Below, piece by piece: positions 1 to 10,095 of a stretch of 64,000 nucleotides of DNA. The notes beneath the pieces were generated by a model. That model had not been told where the DNA came from. It was given only the letters and a program-made list of their open reading frames with translations, and did no database searches. The stretch is from Bacillus mesophilus. Its GTDB lineage: Bacteria > Bacillota > Bacilli > Bacillales > SA4. The stretch covers positions 682,001 to 746,000 of the forward strand of contig NZ_JAAIWM010000002.1 in NCBI RefSeq assembly GCF_011008845.1, in the 5' to 3' direction. Numbering within the stretch: the stretch's first letter is position 1; each line of letters starts with the position of its first letter. The translations under genes and the position numbers were made by a program.

Positions 1-837
1 CATAAAATCAATCTCTGCCAAAACAGCTATATTTTCCAGAATTGAATCAGCTTCCACCGCTACTTCTTGCGAGAGTTCAGATAAAATTCTCTCCACTTCT
101 TGCTTTTCCTTGAACTTTGTTTCGTTTAAAGAGTTGTTAATATCAACAACCGATTGTGGCTCTATAAACAAAGTAGCACCTGAAGCTGACTGATCATGCA
201 CCATTCCACCAAAAGCACCTCTATATTCTTGCTTTACTGGAATGACAAAACGGTCGTTTCTAATGGTGATAATCGCATCAGATAGCATTTTTTGTGTGGA
301 CGTTGAACGAATCATGTTTTCTAGCTTTTCTCTCGCTCTTGATTCAAGTGTCTTAAGCTGACTTCGAAGTGACTTAAGCTTGTCACTTGCTCCATCTAAT
401 ACTTCTCCACTTTCACCAATACAGAAATTTATTTTCCTTTCTAAATCAAGTAAGATAAAGAGTCTATTGGCGTAACCCTCAAGAAATGGAATCGTAAGTT
501 CCTCTTCAACTAGGTCTTGAACGAACTTCTTCATTTGTCTACTAGCGTATAAAGTACTAGTTATATTTAGAAGTTCATGTGGACTTAGGATGCTCCCTAT
601 TTTAGCTCGCTTTGCATATGGACGAACATCAAATATTCCACCTAATGGTACATTTCCCTTAAGTCTTAGAACAGTTGACGCTTCATCCGTTATATTTTGC
701 CACTCCACAGCCTCTTCATAGGAGGTAGTCGGAAATAGATTCTCTACCTTTTCTTTTCCAAGGGATGAAGAAGCGTGTTTTATGAGCTGTTCTTTTACCT
801 TTGTAAATTCTAACACTTTTAATGTCCGGTCAAGCAT
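1..837 (-). CDS. mutS2: MutS2 (endonuclease MutS2), N-terminal part only
   Basis: The reading frame starts at an ATG at 837 ([18 protein letters not shown]) and runs off the left edge with no stop, so about 279 N-terminal residues are visible. They match the start of MutS2, including the conserved stretch [14 protein letters not shown] and the following [12 protein letters not shown]. MutS2 is a MutS homologue acting on branched DNA and, in Bacillus, on stalled or collided ribosomes. The ATPase and C-terminal Smr nuclease domains lie outside the window. It follows polX by 27 bp and is probably in the same transcript. Family is certain; function in this strain is inferred. Confidence 0.93.
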   Translation of the reverse strand, partial: MLDRTLKVLEFTKVKEQLIKHASSSLGKEKVENLFPTTSYEEAVEWQNITDEASTVLRLKGNVPLGGIFDVRPYAKRAKIGSILSPHELLNITSTLYASRQMKKFVQDLVEEELTIPFLEGYANRLFILLDLERKINFCIGESGEVLDGASDKLKSLRSQLKTLESRAREKLENMIRSTSTQKMLSDAIITIRNDRFVIPVKQEYRGAFGGMVHDQSASGATLFIEPQSVVDINNSLNETKFKEKQEVERILSELSQEVAVEADSILENIAVLAEIDFM

Positions 838-864
838 TTTGTTCACTCCTATCCTTCACCGCGC

Positions 865-2586
865 TTAGTGATGTCTACTTAAAAACTTTTTAAGCTGATG
901 AAGCTCTAACGTATTTATTACGTTCTCCTTGCGAATCCAACCTTTTCTTGCTGATGATATACCAATTTCCATATAGTCTAGCTGATTTATATGATGTGCA
1001 TCTGTATTAATCACTATTTTAACTCCCGCGTCTTGCGCTTTCTGAATATACTGCGAAGCTAAATCAAGACGATGAGGATTAGCATTTAGTTCGAGTGCTG
1101 TATTTGTTTCTTTTGCTAATTGAATAAGTAGGTCCATATCAACGTCATATCCATCTCTTGAGCCAATAATTCTTCCAGTAGGATGGGCAATGATATCAAC
1201 ATGAAAGCTATCAAAAGCCGTTTTTAATCGCTTCATAATCGTTTCTTGATCCTGAGTGAAACTTGAATGTATGGATGCTATAACAAGATCCATTTCCTCC
1301 AAGAATTCATCATCATAATCCAGTGTCCCATCCGGTAATATATCCATTTCAACACCTGTTAAGATTGTAAAATGTTCAAATTGTTCATTTAATCGTTGTA
1401 TTTCCTCACGTTGCCGTTTAAGTTGCTCAACATTTAACCCATTAGCCACCCTTAAATATTTCGAATGATCTGTAATGGCCATATATGAATATCCTTTTGC
1501 GATACAGGCTTTTGCCATTTGCTCAATCGTATGCGCTCCATCACTCCAAGTAGAGTGCATATGAAGATCACCCCTTATATCACGTTGCTTTATAAGGGGA
1601 ATTTCATCTTGAAATAACTCAACCTCATGCTCTCCTTCTCTAAGCTCCGGAGGAATAAAGGTTCTATTAAAAAACTGAAAAAATTCCTCTTCTGATTGAA
1701 AAGTAATTACCTCTCCAGTCTCATTGTTTTCTACTCCATATTCACTGATCTTCAAACCTCTTTCTTTTGCCAACTGCCTCATTTTTACGTTATGATCCTT
1801 CGAACCTGTAAAATGGTGAAGAGTGGTGGCAAAGGCCTTAGGCTCGACAATTCTAAAATCAACTGAGACCTCATAATCATAATCCAGTGTCAAAGACACC
1901 TTTGTGTTACCACTCGCAATAATATCCTTAATTCCATTTATACGTAGCAATTGTTCTTTAATGGATTCCGGCTTCTCGGTTGATATAATAAAGTCTAAAT
2001 CTTTAATGGTTTCTCTCATTCTCCTCAAGCTTCCTGCCCGAGAATAAGAAACTACATCGATCATGTTAGCTAATTGTGCTTCAATTTGCTCAGCAATCTC
2101 CAACATAAAGGCTATTGGTAAGCGCTCTGGTCTTGTACCGGCATCACGGACAGCCTGAAGAATCTTTTGTTCTGATTTTTCACCAAACCCAGGTAGACCT
2201 TTAACTTTACCCGCTTCACATGCTTCTTGCAGACTCAATAGATCAGTCACACCTAGCTCTTGATATAATTTAGCTATCTTTTTGCCTCCTAAGCCCTGTA
2301 GCTTTAATAACGGAATGAGGCCCTGAGGGACTTCAGCCCTTAGTTCTTCTAGTACAGTAGATCTTGCAGTTTCTATATATTCCTGAATAACCGAAGCTGT
2401 TCCTTTACCAACACCAGGTAAAGCAGTGACATCTCCTATTTCATCAATAGGTCGCTCATCCTGTTCAATTGCATTGGCTGCTTTTCGGTAGGCAGCAATT
2501 TTAAATGTATTTTCTCCCTTAAGCTCCATATATATCGCGATTGTTTCCAATAGTTTTATGACATCCTTCTTATTCAAAGAAAACAC
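865..2586 (-). CDS. polX: DNA polymerase/3'-5' exonuclease PolX
   Basis: 573 residues, the full length of bacterial family X polymerases. Helix-hairpin-helix segments lie at about 50-140 (LPGVGKGTA, LPGFGEKSE). The nucleotidyltransferase signature GSLRR is at 185-189, with metal-binding Asp196, Asp198 and Asp243. The C-terminal PHP domain starts at GDLHMHSTWSDG (339-350) and contains further His/Asp clusters (TDHS, IAHPTG, NTDAHH). PolX fills gaps in base-excision repair, and the PHP domain gives Mn-dependent 3'-5' exonuclease activity. The RBS is weak (AGGACGGTG). A terminator separates it from cvpA upstream, so it should have its own promoter in 2587-2832. Confidence 0.97.
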   Translation of the reverse strand: MFSLNKKDVIKLLETIAIYMELKGENTFKIAAYRKAANAIEQDERPIDEIGDVTALPGVGKGTASVIQEYIETARSTVLEELRAEVPQGLIPLLKLQGLGGKKIAKLYQELGVTDLLSLQEACEAGKVKGLPGFGEKSEQKILQAVRDAGTRPERLPIAFMLEIAEQIEAQLANMIDVVSYSRAGSLRRMRETIKDLDFIISTEKPESIKEQLLRINGIKDIIASGNTKVSLTLDYDYEVSVDFRIVEPKAFATTLHHFTGSKDHNVKMRQLAKERGLKISEYGVENNETGEVITFQSEEEFFQFFNRTFIPPELREGEHEVELFQDEIPLIKQRDIRGDLHMHSTWSDGAHTIEQMAKACIAKGYSYMAITDHSKYLRVANGLNVEQLKRQREEIQRLNEQFEHFTILTGVEMDILPDGTLDYDDEFLEEMDLVIASIHSSFTQDQETIMKRLKTAFDSFHVDIIAHPTGRIIGSRDGYDVDMDLLIQLAKETNTALELNANPHRLDLASQYIQKAQDAGVKIVINTDAHHINQLDYMEIGISSARKGWIRKENVINTLELHQLKKFLSRHH

Positions 2587-2832
2587 CGTCCTATTTTGTT
2601 CTATAAAAATGATACTAAGAAATCCGAAAAAAGTACAATAAACCGTTGAAAGACAGAACTAGTAGTTACGTAGATAATTAACGATTTTGCGATTGTGACT
2701 ACTTTTCACGGGATAATCCCTCGGTTTCACGCAATTAGGGGTGGGAATGGGTTATGAAAGTTCGATCATTGTTAAAATACCACCTTACTTCTGTGTACAG
2801 GCTTTTAAAATCAACTTATAGCCTACCTAATG
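2587..2832. other. polX upstream region
   Basis: This stretch between polX and the cvpA terminator should contain the polX promoter, but I see no convincing -35/-10 pair. On the plus strand a GGGGTGGG precedes a 38-codon ORF (2754-2870) whose stop falls inside the cvpA terminator. It may be a gene remnant or chance. Nothing else is recognisable. Confidence 0.4.
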
Positions 2833-2865
2833 AAAAACCTCTCACTACAATAGTAATGAGAGGTT
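2833..2865 (-). terminator. Terminator of zapA-cvpA
   Basis: On the minus strand, AACCTCTCA and TGAGAGGTT form a hairpin followed by a short T run, 49 bp past the cvpA stop. Confidence 0.75.
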
Positions 2866-2913
2866 ATTAGCTACGGTTATCTATTAATACCAAAATCTGT
2901 TGCTCATAAAAAC

Positions 2914-3447
2914 TCACATTCCAATCCATAAATCATGAATTGTCCCTGAAAAAATGGGTGTATGCTGGACGATTGACATGGCTATAAAGGAATCTTGCAT
3001 ATGTGCTTGAATCATTTCGACTGGAACTAGAGCACCTATATAAAGTAATATAAAGACAATTAAATATACCTCAACAAAGCCTAAAACCGCACCAGCCCAA
3101 CCATTGAGTTGCTTTAAGATAGGCAAATGCGCAAGAAAGTCTAACATTGAACCTAATATTTGCATCATAATTTTAGTTCCAAAAAACAACATCGCAAAAG
3201 CAATTGCGCGGTAGTATGCCATTTCTAAATCCTCATGAGTAAAGATAAGTGACATCATTCCACCATCATTCACTACCGGGTAAGGAACCCATAGCTCGAG
3301 CTTTGGAGCTAGATCATCAAAATATAAATATGACACTACAAAAGCAGCAATAAAGCCGGTTAAGTGAACGATTTGAAGGATAAAGCCTCGCCTTAATCCT
3401 ATTAAAAAACCGATCCCGAGAATAAGTATAATTGCTAGGTCTAGCAT
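2914..3447 (-). CDS. cvpA: CvpA family membrane protein (YshB)
   Basis: 177 residues with about four hydrophobic segments. The N-terminus (MLDLAIILILGIGFLIGLRR) and the Gly-rich GWAGAVLGFVEVYL region are typical of CvpA/YshB. The chosen ATG at 3447 sits 9 nt after GAAGAGGG; an in-frame TTG at 3456 abuts that RBS and is unlikely. The CvpA family was first linked to colicin V production in E. coli; its role in Bacillus is not settled. It lies directly after zapA in one transcript. Confidence 0.88.
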   Translation of the reverse strand: MLDLAIILILGIGFLIGLRRGFILQIVHLTGFIAAFVVSYLYFDDLAPKLELWVPYPVVNDGGMMSLIFTHEDLEMAYYRAIAFAMLFFGTKIMMQILGSMLDFLAHLPILKQLNGWAGAVLGFVEVYLIVFILLYIGALVPVEMIQAHMQDSFIAMSIVQHTPIFSGTIHDLWIGM

Positions 3448-3452
3448 TTCTG

Positions 3453-3713
3453 TCAACCCTCTTCATTCTTGATTTTTTGCTGTAGTGCTTCTAATTCATC
3501 CTTTAATTTTAAATAATCATACACTACATTAACCGCTGTCAATACAGCAAGCTTGCTACTATCTAAGTTCGGATTTTTATCACTGATTTCTCTCATTTTA
3601 TCATCCACTATTGAGGCAACTAATCTGATATAGCTTGTACTGTCACTACCCACAATAGAATATTGTTGACCATATATATCTACTGTTGTCCTTGTTTTTT
3701 TCTGTTCAGACAT
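3453..3713 (-). CDS. zapA: Cell division protein ZapA
   Basis: 86 residues, the normal length of Bacillus ZapA (YshA). The N-terminus [16 protein letters not shown] is the family signature and the C-terminal half is a predicted coiled coil ([22 protein letters not shown]). ZapA binds FtsZ and promotes Z-ring assembly at mid-cell. The ATG is preceded by a strong AGGAGG. It is the first gene of the zapA-cvpA pair and is divergent from rnhC. Confidence 0.95.
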   Translation of the reverse strand: MSEQKKTRTTVDIYGQQYSIVGSDSTSYIRLVASIVDDKMREISDKNPNLDSSKLAVLTAVNVVYDYLKLKDELEALQQKIKNEEG

Positions 3714-3858
3714 TTTAGTAGCCTCCTGTAACTAACAATCCTAAAATATATGATAACATGAACATTTACGATTGGAAAGAACTAGTATAAGTAAGGTATG
3801 ATAGAGTCACTATGTATTCATACCTCTACCACTATAGAATAGAAAGGGAGGCGCTTTT

Positions 3859-4800
3859 TTGTCTACCAAAGTCATTAAAGTAAATGAAGCGACAATCACT
3901 CAAATGAAGACCCATTATAAACAACATCTACTAGAAAAAATCCCCCCGGGAGGAGTATTTGCAGCCAAACATCCCTCTTGTATGATTACAGCTTACCGCT
4001 CTGGTAAAGTCATGTTTCAAGGGGCAGGTGCCGATTCAGAAGCTGGGGTATGGGAACATCAATCTAGTGAAGTAACGCCGAAAGCTAAAGCAGCGCAGCC
4101 CAAAGCTAGAAATGATCAATACTCTGTACCAAGCAATATTGAAGAACTAGCTATCATAGGATCTGATGAAGTAGGAACTGGAGATTATTTTGGTCCTATC
4201 ATTGTAGTTGCTGCCTATGTTCAACCAAAGGATATGGCGTTATTGAAAGAACTAGGAGTAAAGGATTCTAAAGGATTAAAAGATGACCAGATTATAAAGA
4301 TAGCAAAGGACATAAGGCAAGTGATCCCACACAGCGTATTAATTTTACATAACGAAAAGTATAATAGCCTTCAAGCTAGAGGGATGACACAAGGTAAAAT
4401 AAAGGCATTGTTACATAATAAGGCGATTGGCCATGTCCTTGATAAGATTGACCCAGAACAACCAGACGGCATTCTAATCGACCAATTTGCCGAGCCAGAT
4501 ATATATTATCGCCATATTAAAAATGAGAAGCGTATTATTAAGAATACTGTTTATTTTAGTACTAAAGCAGAAGGGGTTCACTTATCAGTTGCAGCTGCGT
4601 CCATCATTGCTAGATATGTTTTTGTAAAAGAGTTTGATAAACTTAGTGAAAAAGCTGGAATCACTCTTCAAAAAGGGGCCGGAGCCGGGGTAGACAGAAT
4701 CGCAGCGCAGCTTATTAAAAGCAAGGGTGAGACCGTACTTACAGAAATAGCAAAGGTTCATTTTGCCAATACAGAGAAGGCTCGAAGACTGTTACGATAG
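3859..4800 (+). CDS. rnhC: Ribonuclease HIII
   Basis: 313 residues. An N-terminal TBP-like substrate-binding domain (about 1-85) is followed by an RNase H fold opening with GSDEVGTGDYFGP (101-113); Asp103 and Glu104 are the first catalytic acids. This Asp-Glu signature separates RNase HII/HIII from HI, and the N-terminal domain marks HIII. It cleaves RNA in RNA-DNA hybrids. The start is a TTG with a clear GGGAGG 8 nt upstream. It is divergent from zapA, as in B. subtilis. Confidence 0.96.
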   Translation: MSTKVIKVNEATITQMKTHYKQHLLEKIPPGGVFAAKHPSCMITAYRSGKVMFQGAGADSEAGVWEHQSSEVTPKAKAAQPKARNDQYSVPSNIEELAIIGSDEVGTGDYFGPIIVVAAYVQPKDMALLKELGVKDSKGLKDDQIIKIAKDIRQVIPHSVLILHNEKYNSLQARGMTQGKIKALLHNKAIGHVLDKIDPEQPDGILIDQFAEPDIYYRHIKNEKRIIKNTVYFSTKAEGVHLSVAAASIIARYVFVKEFDKLSEKAGITLQKGAGAGVDRIAAQLIKSKGETVLTEIAKVHFANTEKARRLLR

Positions 4801-4956
4801 GTGAAAACCTAAAAAAGAACTGGTAGACCATAGATCAATTCCTTACTTCATAGGGTTGGTCTTTATTTATTTCCACTAATTGGCTGCCTCACCAAGATAC
4901 TTTTTTTAACAAATCTGCAAATAATATAATCAACAAATGGTGTGGTGGGGTGTTTC

Positions 4957-5544
4957 GTGGGAAAAGAACATCTGGAGTCGTATAATAAGATAAAATCCAT
5001 GCAAGAGCAGCTTTCTAAAATACAATCTGATTATTGGTATGACTTTTCTGGTTTTGACACCTGGCAATTTTGGGTGATTTTAATTTTTTTCTTTTTAGCA
5101 CCGTTAATCAGTTTATTTTTCCTTCTTGATCAAAAAGAAAGGTTTTCGGTCGGCTTTTTTGGATTTAATATTCATGTGTGGTTTGGTTATATTGACCGGA
5201 TTGGAAGTGAAAATGGTTACTGGGGCTATCCTTATAAACTAGTACCCTTCATTCCAGGAAATATTTCAGTAGATGCTGCACTGGTTCCCATTTCATATAT
5301 ATTCGTTTATCAATGGACAAAAAAGAAAAAGAAGAACTTCTACATTTACGCAACTGGATTGTCCTTATTTTTTTCTTTTATTTTTAAACCAATTATTCAC
5401 TCACACCAACTATTTGAGTTACATAAAGGAACCAATTACTTTCACTTGTTTTTACTATATTGTCTAATATTCATTTTTTCTAAAATTGTTACGAATATTT
5501 ATGATAAATTGCCTTTGAGAGGCATGAAACAATCGTCTAATTAA
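4957..5544 (+). CDS. Multi-pass membrane protein, CBO0543-like
   Basis: 195 residues with about five hydrophobic segments, a charged N-terminus, and a short motif WGYPYKLVPFIPG followed by DAALVPISYIFVYQW. This resembles the CBO0543 family of unknown function, common in spore-formers; I recognise the pattern but cannot confirm it. The GTG at 4957 follows GGTGGGGTG; an in-frame GTG at 4942 overlaps that RBS and is less likely. It is not part of the conserved rnhC-pheT neighbourhood and may be a local insertion. Confidence 0.65.
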   Translation: MGKEHLESYNKIKSMQEQLSKIQSDYWYDFSGFDTWQFWVILIFFFLAPLISLFFLLDQKERFSVGFFGFNIHVWFGYIDRIGSENGYWGYPYKLVPFIPGNISVDAALVPISYIFVYQWTKKKKKNFYIYATGLSLFFSFIFKPIIHSHQLFELHKGTNYFHLFLLYCLIFIFSKIVTNIYDKLPLRGMKQSSN

Positions 5545-5589
5545 GTTACTTGGTCGGGTTCATTTTTTACATGTGTAGAGAAGGATCTT

Positions 5590-6132
5590 CTATCGATTTT
5601 GATCCTTCCTCTCCCGCCATTCTTCCTCTAAGATACTCATTTCCCACATATTCCAGTATTCTTCTCCGATTTTTCTAAAATCCCGAAGTAATCCCTCTTT
5701 TTGGAATCCTACTTTTTCGTAGCAAGCAATTGCCCCTTTATTAAAATCAAATACACCAAGACTGACCCGATGCATGTTTAAATCGGTAAAAGCGATGCGG
5801 AGTACCTCTTTCATCATGTTCTCGCCAATTCCTTTTCCTCTTAATCCCCCATCACCGACCAATACTCTTCCAATTCTAGCTGACTGGTGTTTTCGGTCAA
5901 TTCTTCCTAACGATAGGTGACCAATAGCAGCTCCTGTTGCTTTGTAAATTACTTTATAAATGAACATATCAGAATGTTCATGGTTCGCATCTTTTATATA
6001 TTCTTCTAACTGCGACTTATCTAGAGGATAATTGAAGCTATCACCGCTCCATTGAACATTAAATACTGGCGATTTTACCCAGCCTATTAACTGATCAAAG
6101 TCGTTTCTATCAAAATAGTGTAATTCAATCAA
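5590..6132 (-). CDS. GNAT family N-acetyltransferase (RimJ/RimL type)
   Basis: 180 residues. The acetyl-CoA loop region GRVLVGDGGLRGKGIGENMM (about 88-107) carries the R/Q-x-x-G-x-G/A pattern, followed by HRVSLGVFDFNKGAIACYEKVGFQKEGLLRD, typical of RimJ/RimL-like enzymes. The substrate is unknown. The start is TTG, 7 nt after AGGAGG. It lies between the pheST terminator and a convergent membrane-protein gene, so it is a single-gene unit. Confidence 0.88.
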   Translation of the reverse strand: MIELHYFDRNDFDQLIGWVKSPVFNVQWSGDSFNYPLDKSQLEEYIKDANHEHSDMFIYKVIYKATGAAIGHLSLGRIDRKHQSARIGRVLVGDGGLRGKGIGENMMKEVLRIAFTDLNMHRVSLGVFDFNKGAIACYEKVGFQKEGLLRDFRKIGEEYWNMWEMSILEEEWRERKDQNR

Positions 6133-6202
6133 ATTAAAACCTCCTGTAAGTAGGATACCTTAAATAAGGAGCTCTTCATTAACAAAGCTATAAAGTAATA
6201 GT

Positions 6203-6236
6203 TAAAAATGGGCCTATCGGAAATTCCAATAGGCCC
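6203..6236 (-). terminator. Terminator of pheST
   Basis: GGGCCTATTGG and CCGATAGGCCC form an 11-bp stem 13 bp past the pheT stop, followed on the minus strand by ATTTTT. T residues also follow on the plus strand. Confidence 0.88.
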
Positions 6237-6249
6237 TTTTATTACTATT

Positions 6250-8667
6250 TTATCCTCTAAGTACTGCTCCCGTTTTCTCTTCAACTGCTGCTAATACTTT
6301 AGAATGTGTAGCCACAACGACATCATCTGTTAGTGTACGTTCCGGATCGAAATATCGTAATGAGAAGGCTAGGGATTTTTTACCCTCTTCCATTTTGTCA
6401 CCTTCATATAAATCGAATACATGTACCTCTTTTAAGAGATTACCACCAGCAGCAACAATAATTTTCTGTATATCTCCTGCTGTAATTTCTTGATTTACAA
6501 CTAAGGCAATATCACGAGTGATCGAAGGATACCTTGGAACAGGGCGGTAATCAACCTTGTCACCAACCAGAGAAACAAGCTTATCCAATGATAATTCGAA
6601 TACGTAAGTTTCTTGAAGATCTAAGTCTTTTTGGGTAGATGGATGAACTTGGCCAATATATCCAATATAGTCACCCTCCACAAAAATATGCGCCGTTCTA
6701 CCAGGGTGAAGGTCATTTCTTTCTGCTGCTTGATACTCAATTCCTTTAATTCCTACTGTATCAAATAGTCCATCTAAGATACCTTTTAGCACGTAGAAGT
6801 CAACCGGCTTCTTTTCCCCTTGCCATAAATGAGTTTGCCATAATCCAGTTACAGCACCAGCGATTCGTTCTATTTCCTTTGGTAACTCACCTTTTTGTGT
6901 CGGAATAAAGACAGACCCCACTTCGTAGAAACCAAGCTGATCAACTTGTCGATGAAGATTATATTTAATCACATCAGTAAGGTGTGAAACTAAACTTAGA
7001 CGCAAGACACTACGATCTTCACTCATTGGCATAAGGAGCTCAACTGGTTCAAGTCTTTCCTCTTCATTTAAAAAGCGATGAATCTTTTCCTTGCTTGTTA
7101 AAGAGTAAGTAGTTGCTTGATACAACCCTGCACCCTCTAAATAGCGTCGAATCTGTCTACGTAAACGTTGACGATCTGTTAAACTCCCTGGAGTTTGCTC
7201 CCCTGCAGGAAGAGTTACCGGTACACGGTCATACCCATAAAGTCTAGCCACTTCTTCTACAATGTCCTCTTCAATCGTAATATCGCCACGGCGTGTGGGG
7301 ATTGAAATTGAGAATTCACCATTATCTTCTTTATATTCAAACCCTAATCGACGAAGAATATCCCCAACTGTATCACTAGTTAGCTCCATTCCGATCACAT
7401 TATTGATTCTTGTAAGAGTGATCGTCACATTTACTGGTTCTAACTGGAGAGAGTTAGCCTCCACACTACCTTTTAAAACGGTACCCCCCGCATATAATGC
7501 CATTAGCTGTGCAGCACGCTCGGCTGCTTCGTTAGTACGTTTAGGATCAATCCCTTTTTCATAACGAGTACTTGCTTCACTACGAAGACCATGCTCCTTA
7601 GAAGCTCTCCTAATCGTCCCACTAGCAAAATAAGCAGATTCAATCAGAACATTTTGTGTGTCTCCCGAAACTTCTGAGGTTGCTCCCCCCATTACACCTG
7701 CAAGAGCAAGAGGTTGTTCCCCATTTGTTATCAAAAGATGGTTTTCAGTAGCCGTTCTTTCTACATCATCAAGTGTGACAATTTTTTCGCCAACATTAGC
7801 TCTTCTAACTAAAATTTCTTTAGACCCAATTTTGTCATAATCAAATGCATGAAGCGGTTGCCCATACTCTAATAAAATATAGTTCGTGATATCTACAATA
7901 TTGCTAATCGGGCGAATTCCTGCTGCCATTAGACGACTTTGCATCCAATATGGAGATGGACCAACCTTCACATCTTTGACAACCTTTGCTACATATAAAG
8001 GATTATCTTCCTTTGCATCGACATTTACAGTAATATAGTCTGATGCCAATTCGCTTCCTTCTTCATATTGAATTGTTGGAAACTTCACTTCACGGTCAAG
8101 GATTGCTGCTACCTCAAAGGCAACACCTAACATATTTAAGCAGTCAGCACGGTTTGGCGTTAAGCTTAGCTCCAAGATTTGATCATCTAAATTTAGGTTT
8201 AATAGCGCATCGGCTCCAACCTCTGCGTCATTTCCGAACACATAGATCCCTTCGGAGAATTCTTTAGGAACAAGCTTACCTTCTACTCCTAGCTCCTGAA
8301 GGGAACAAATCATTCCGTTAGATTCTTCACCGCGAAGCTTTGCTTTCTTAATTTTAAAGTTACCAGGGAGAACTGCTCCAACTGTTGCGACAGCCACCTT
8401 CTGTCCTTTAGCCACGTTAGATGCTCCACAAATAATTTGAACAGGCTCACCCTGACCTAGATCAACTAAGCACTTATTTAACTTATCTGCATTCGGATGC
8501 TGTTCACATTCCACTACATGACCAACAATTACTCCGCTGATCCCTTTGTTCAGGACTTCTACACCTTCAACTTCAATTCCACTCTTAGTAATAAGTTCAG
8601 CTAATTCATGTGCTGAAACTCCTGATAAATCTACATATTCACTTAACCATTTATATGAAACAAACAT
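6250..8667 (-). CDS. pheT: Phenylalanine--tRNA ligase beta subunit
   Basis: 805 residues, normal length. The order is: N-terminal segment, EMAP/OB-type tRNA-binding domain (about 40-150, [19 protein letters not shown]), B3/B4 editing domain, B5 domain ([18 protein letters not shown]), catalytic-like core and C-terminal FDX-ACB anticodon-binding domain ([12 protein letters not shown] to the end). It forms an alpha2-beta2 enzyme with PheS that charges tRNA-Phe and edits Tyr-tRNA. It starts 17 bp after pheS behind AGGAGGG and is controlled by the same T-box. Confidence 0.98.
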   Translation of the reverse strand: MFVSYKWLSEYVDLSGVSAHELAELITKSGIEVEGVEVLNKGISGVIVGHVVECEQHPNADKLNKCLVDLGQGEPVQIICGASNVAKGQKVAVATVGAVLPGNFKIKKAKLRGEESNGMICSLQELGVEGKLVPKEFSEGIYVFGNDAEVGADALLNLNLDDQILELSLTPNRADCLNMLGVAFEVAAILDREVKFPTIQYEEGSELASDYITVNVDAKEDNPLYVAKVVKDVKVGPSPYWMQSRLMAAGIRPISNIVDITNYILLEYGQPLHAFDYDKIGSKEILVRRANVGEKIVTLDDVERTATENHLLITNGEQPLALAGVMGGATSEVSGDTQNVLIESAYFASGTIRRASKEHGLRSEASTRYEKGIDPKRTNEAAERAAQLMALYAGGTVLKGSVEANSLQLEPVNVTITLTRINNVIGMELTSDTVGDILRRLGFEYKEDNGEFSISIPTRRGDITIEEDIVEEVARLYGYDRVPVTLPAGEQTPGSLTDRQRLRRQIRRYLEGAGLYQATTYSLTSKEKIHRFLNEEERLEPVELLMPMSEDRSVLRLSLVSHLTDVIKYNLHRQVDQLGFYEVGSVFIPTQKGELPKEIERIAGAVTGLWQTHLWQGEKKPVDFYVLKGILDGLFDTVGIKGIEYQAAERNDLHPGRTAHIFVEGDYIGYIGQVHPSTQKDLDLQETYVFELSLDKLVSLVGDKVDYRPVPRYPSITRDIALVVNQEITAGDIQKIIVAAGGNLLKEVHVFDLYEGDKMEEGKKSLAFSLRYFDPERTLTDDVVVATHSKVLAAVEEKTGAVLRG

Positions 8668-8684
8668 GTTAGTTCTCCCTCCTC

Positions 8685-9719
8685 TTACGCTCGTTTAAAT
8701 TGATCAATGAAACGTCTGTCATTAATATAGAAATTTCGAATATCCTCAATACCATACTTTAGCATCGCAATACGTTCAGGACCCATTCCAAATGCAAATC
8801 CTGTATATTTCTTAGAGTCAAAGCCGGCCATTTCTAATACGTTTGGATGAACCATTCCAGCTCCTAAAATCTCAATCCACCCTGTCCCCTTACAAACGTT
8901 ACAGCCTTCACCATGACAAATTTTGCATGAAATATCCATTTCGACAGATGGCTCTGTAAAAGGGAAGAAAGATGGGCGTAAACGAATTTTTCGATCTTCT
9001 CCAAACATCTTTTGAGCAAATACTGTTAACGTTCCTTTTAAATCGCTCATCCGAATATTTTCATCCACTACTAATCCTTCAATTTGAGTGAATTGATGTG
9101 AATGTGTTGCGTCATCATTGTCACGACGATACACTTTACCTGGACAAATAATTCGTACTGGCCCCTTACCTTCGTGCATCTCTAGTGTTCTCACCTGAAT
9201 AGGTGACGTTTGAGTACGTAAAAGCGTTTCTTCAGAAATGTAGAATGAATCTTGCATATCACGGGCTGGATGACCCTTTGGAAGGTTTAAGGCTTCAAAG
9301 TTGTAATAATCACTTTCTACCTCAGGTCCCTCTGCGATGGTATAGCCCATGCCAATAAATAAATCTTCAATCTCTTCAACAATAGCAGTCAGTGGGTGAT
9401 GATTCCCTTTCCGGACAGGTCTGCCTGGTAGCGTTACATCAATTTTTTGAGAAGCAAGCTTCTTTTCAACCTCAGCTTGTTCTAATGTAGCTAACTTCTT
9501 TTCAATTGCATTTGTAATGGCTTCTCTAACCTTATTTGCCACTTCACCAATTATAGGACGCTCCTCTGCTGGAAGCTTCCCCATTCCCTTAAGCACTTCC
9601 GTAATTGGACCTTTTTTACCTAAAAAACTAACCCGGATATCGTTCAGTTCTTTTAAATCTTGTGTTCCTTGAATTTGTTGTATTGCTTCTTCTTGAAGTT
9701 CTTGTAAACGTTCTTTCAT
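8685..9719 (-). CDS. pheS: Phenylalanine--tRNA ligase alpha subunit
   Basis: 344 residues. An N-terminal coiled-coil (about 1-85) is followed by the class II catalytic core with motif 2 around [18 protein letters not shown] and motif 3 [14 protein letters not shown] (307-320). It makes Phe-AMP and transfers Phe to tRNA-Phe together with PheT. AGGAGG precedes the ATG. The 300-nt leader holds a Phe-specific T-box, so expression should rise when uncharged tRNA-Phe accumulates. Confidence 0.98.
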   Translation of the reverse strand: MKERLQELQEEAIQQIQGTQDLKELNDIRVSFLGKKGPITEVLKGMGKLPAEERPIIGEVANKVREAITNAIEKKLATLEQAEVEKKLASQKIDVTLPGRPVRKGNHHPLTAIVEEIEDLFIGMGYTIAEGPEVESDYYNFEALNLPKGHPARDMQDSFYISEETLLRTQTSPIQVRTLEMHEGKGPVRIICPGKVYRRDNDDATHSHQFTQIEGLVVDENIRMSDLKGTLTVFAQKMFGEDRKIRLRPSFFPFTEPSVEMDISCKICHGEGCNVCKGTGWIEILGAGMVHPNVLEMAGFDSKKYTGFAFGMGPERIAMLKYGIEDIRNFYINDRRFIDQFKRA

Positions 9720-9781
9720 ATGTCATCCTCCTTTATCCTTAAAGACGATTGCGCCTTATATTTCAACTTTAAAAGAATACA

Positions 9782-10040
9782 AAAAAGTCCTCTTCCCAAG
9801 AAAGGGACGAGGACTTGTGTTCGCGGTACCACCCTAATTACTAAAACACAATGGGTTTTAGTCACTTCATTGTCATAACGGCTCTTCACCGGAGCACCTT
9901 TACGAAATACATCGGTCCAAGTGTCAACTCAAGAGGTGAATTCACTTATCTCTTCCATAAAGGTGCTTTCAGTCTAGGACACCTTCTCCCTATATGGTGA
10001 TGAACAAGCTACTAGTCTCTATCAACGTTTTTTAATTTTA
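9782..10040 (-). promoter_or_regulatory. T-box riboswitch, Phe specifier (pheST leader)
   Basis: The minus strand contains the T-box core AGGGTGGTACCGCG (9822-9835) and a terminator hairpin AAGTCCTC/GAGGACTT followed by T6 (9781-9816). The Stem I specifier loop reads GTGAA-TTC-ACCTCT, placing the Phe codon TTC at 9940-9938. The 5' end near 10030 (GATAGAGACTAGTAG) matches the usual T-box start. Uncharged tRNA-Phe should favour the antiterminator. I found no clean promoter just upstream. Confidence 0.95.
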
Positions 10041-10095
10041 TATGTAATTTATACTATATGATAGTACATGAAAGTGTTGATAAAAACAAGTCAAT

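Noticed and set aside
4801-4870. Terminator after rnhC
   Set aside because: AGACCA/TGGTCT is only 6 bp with a loop of more than 20 nt, too weak to call.
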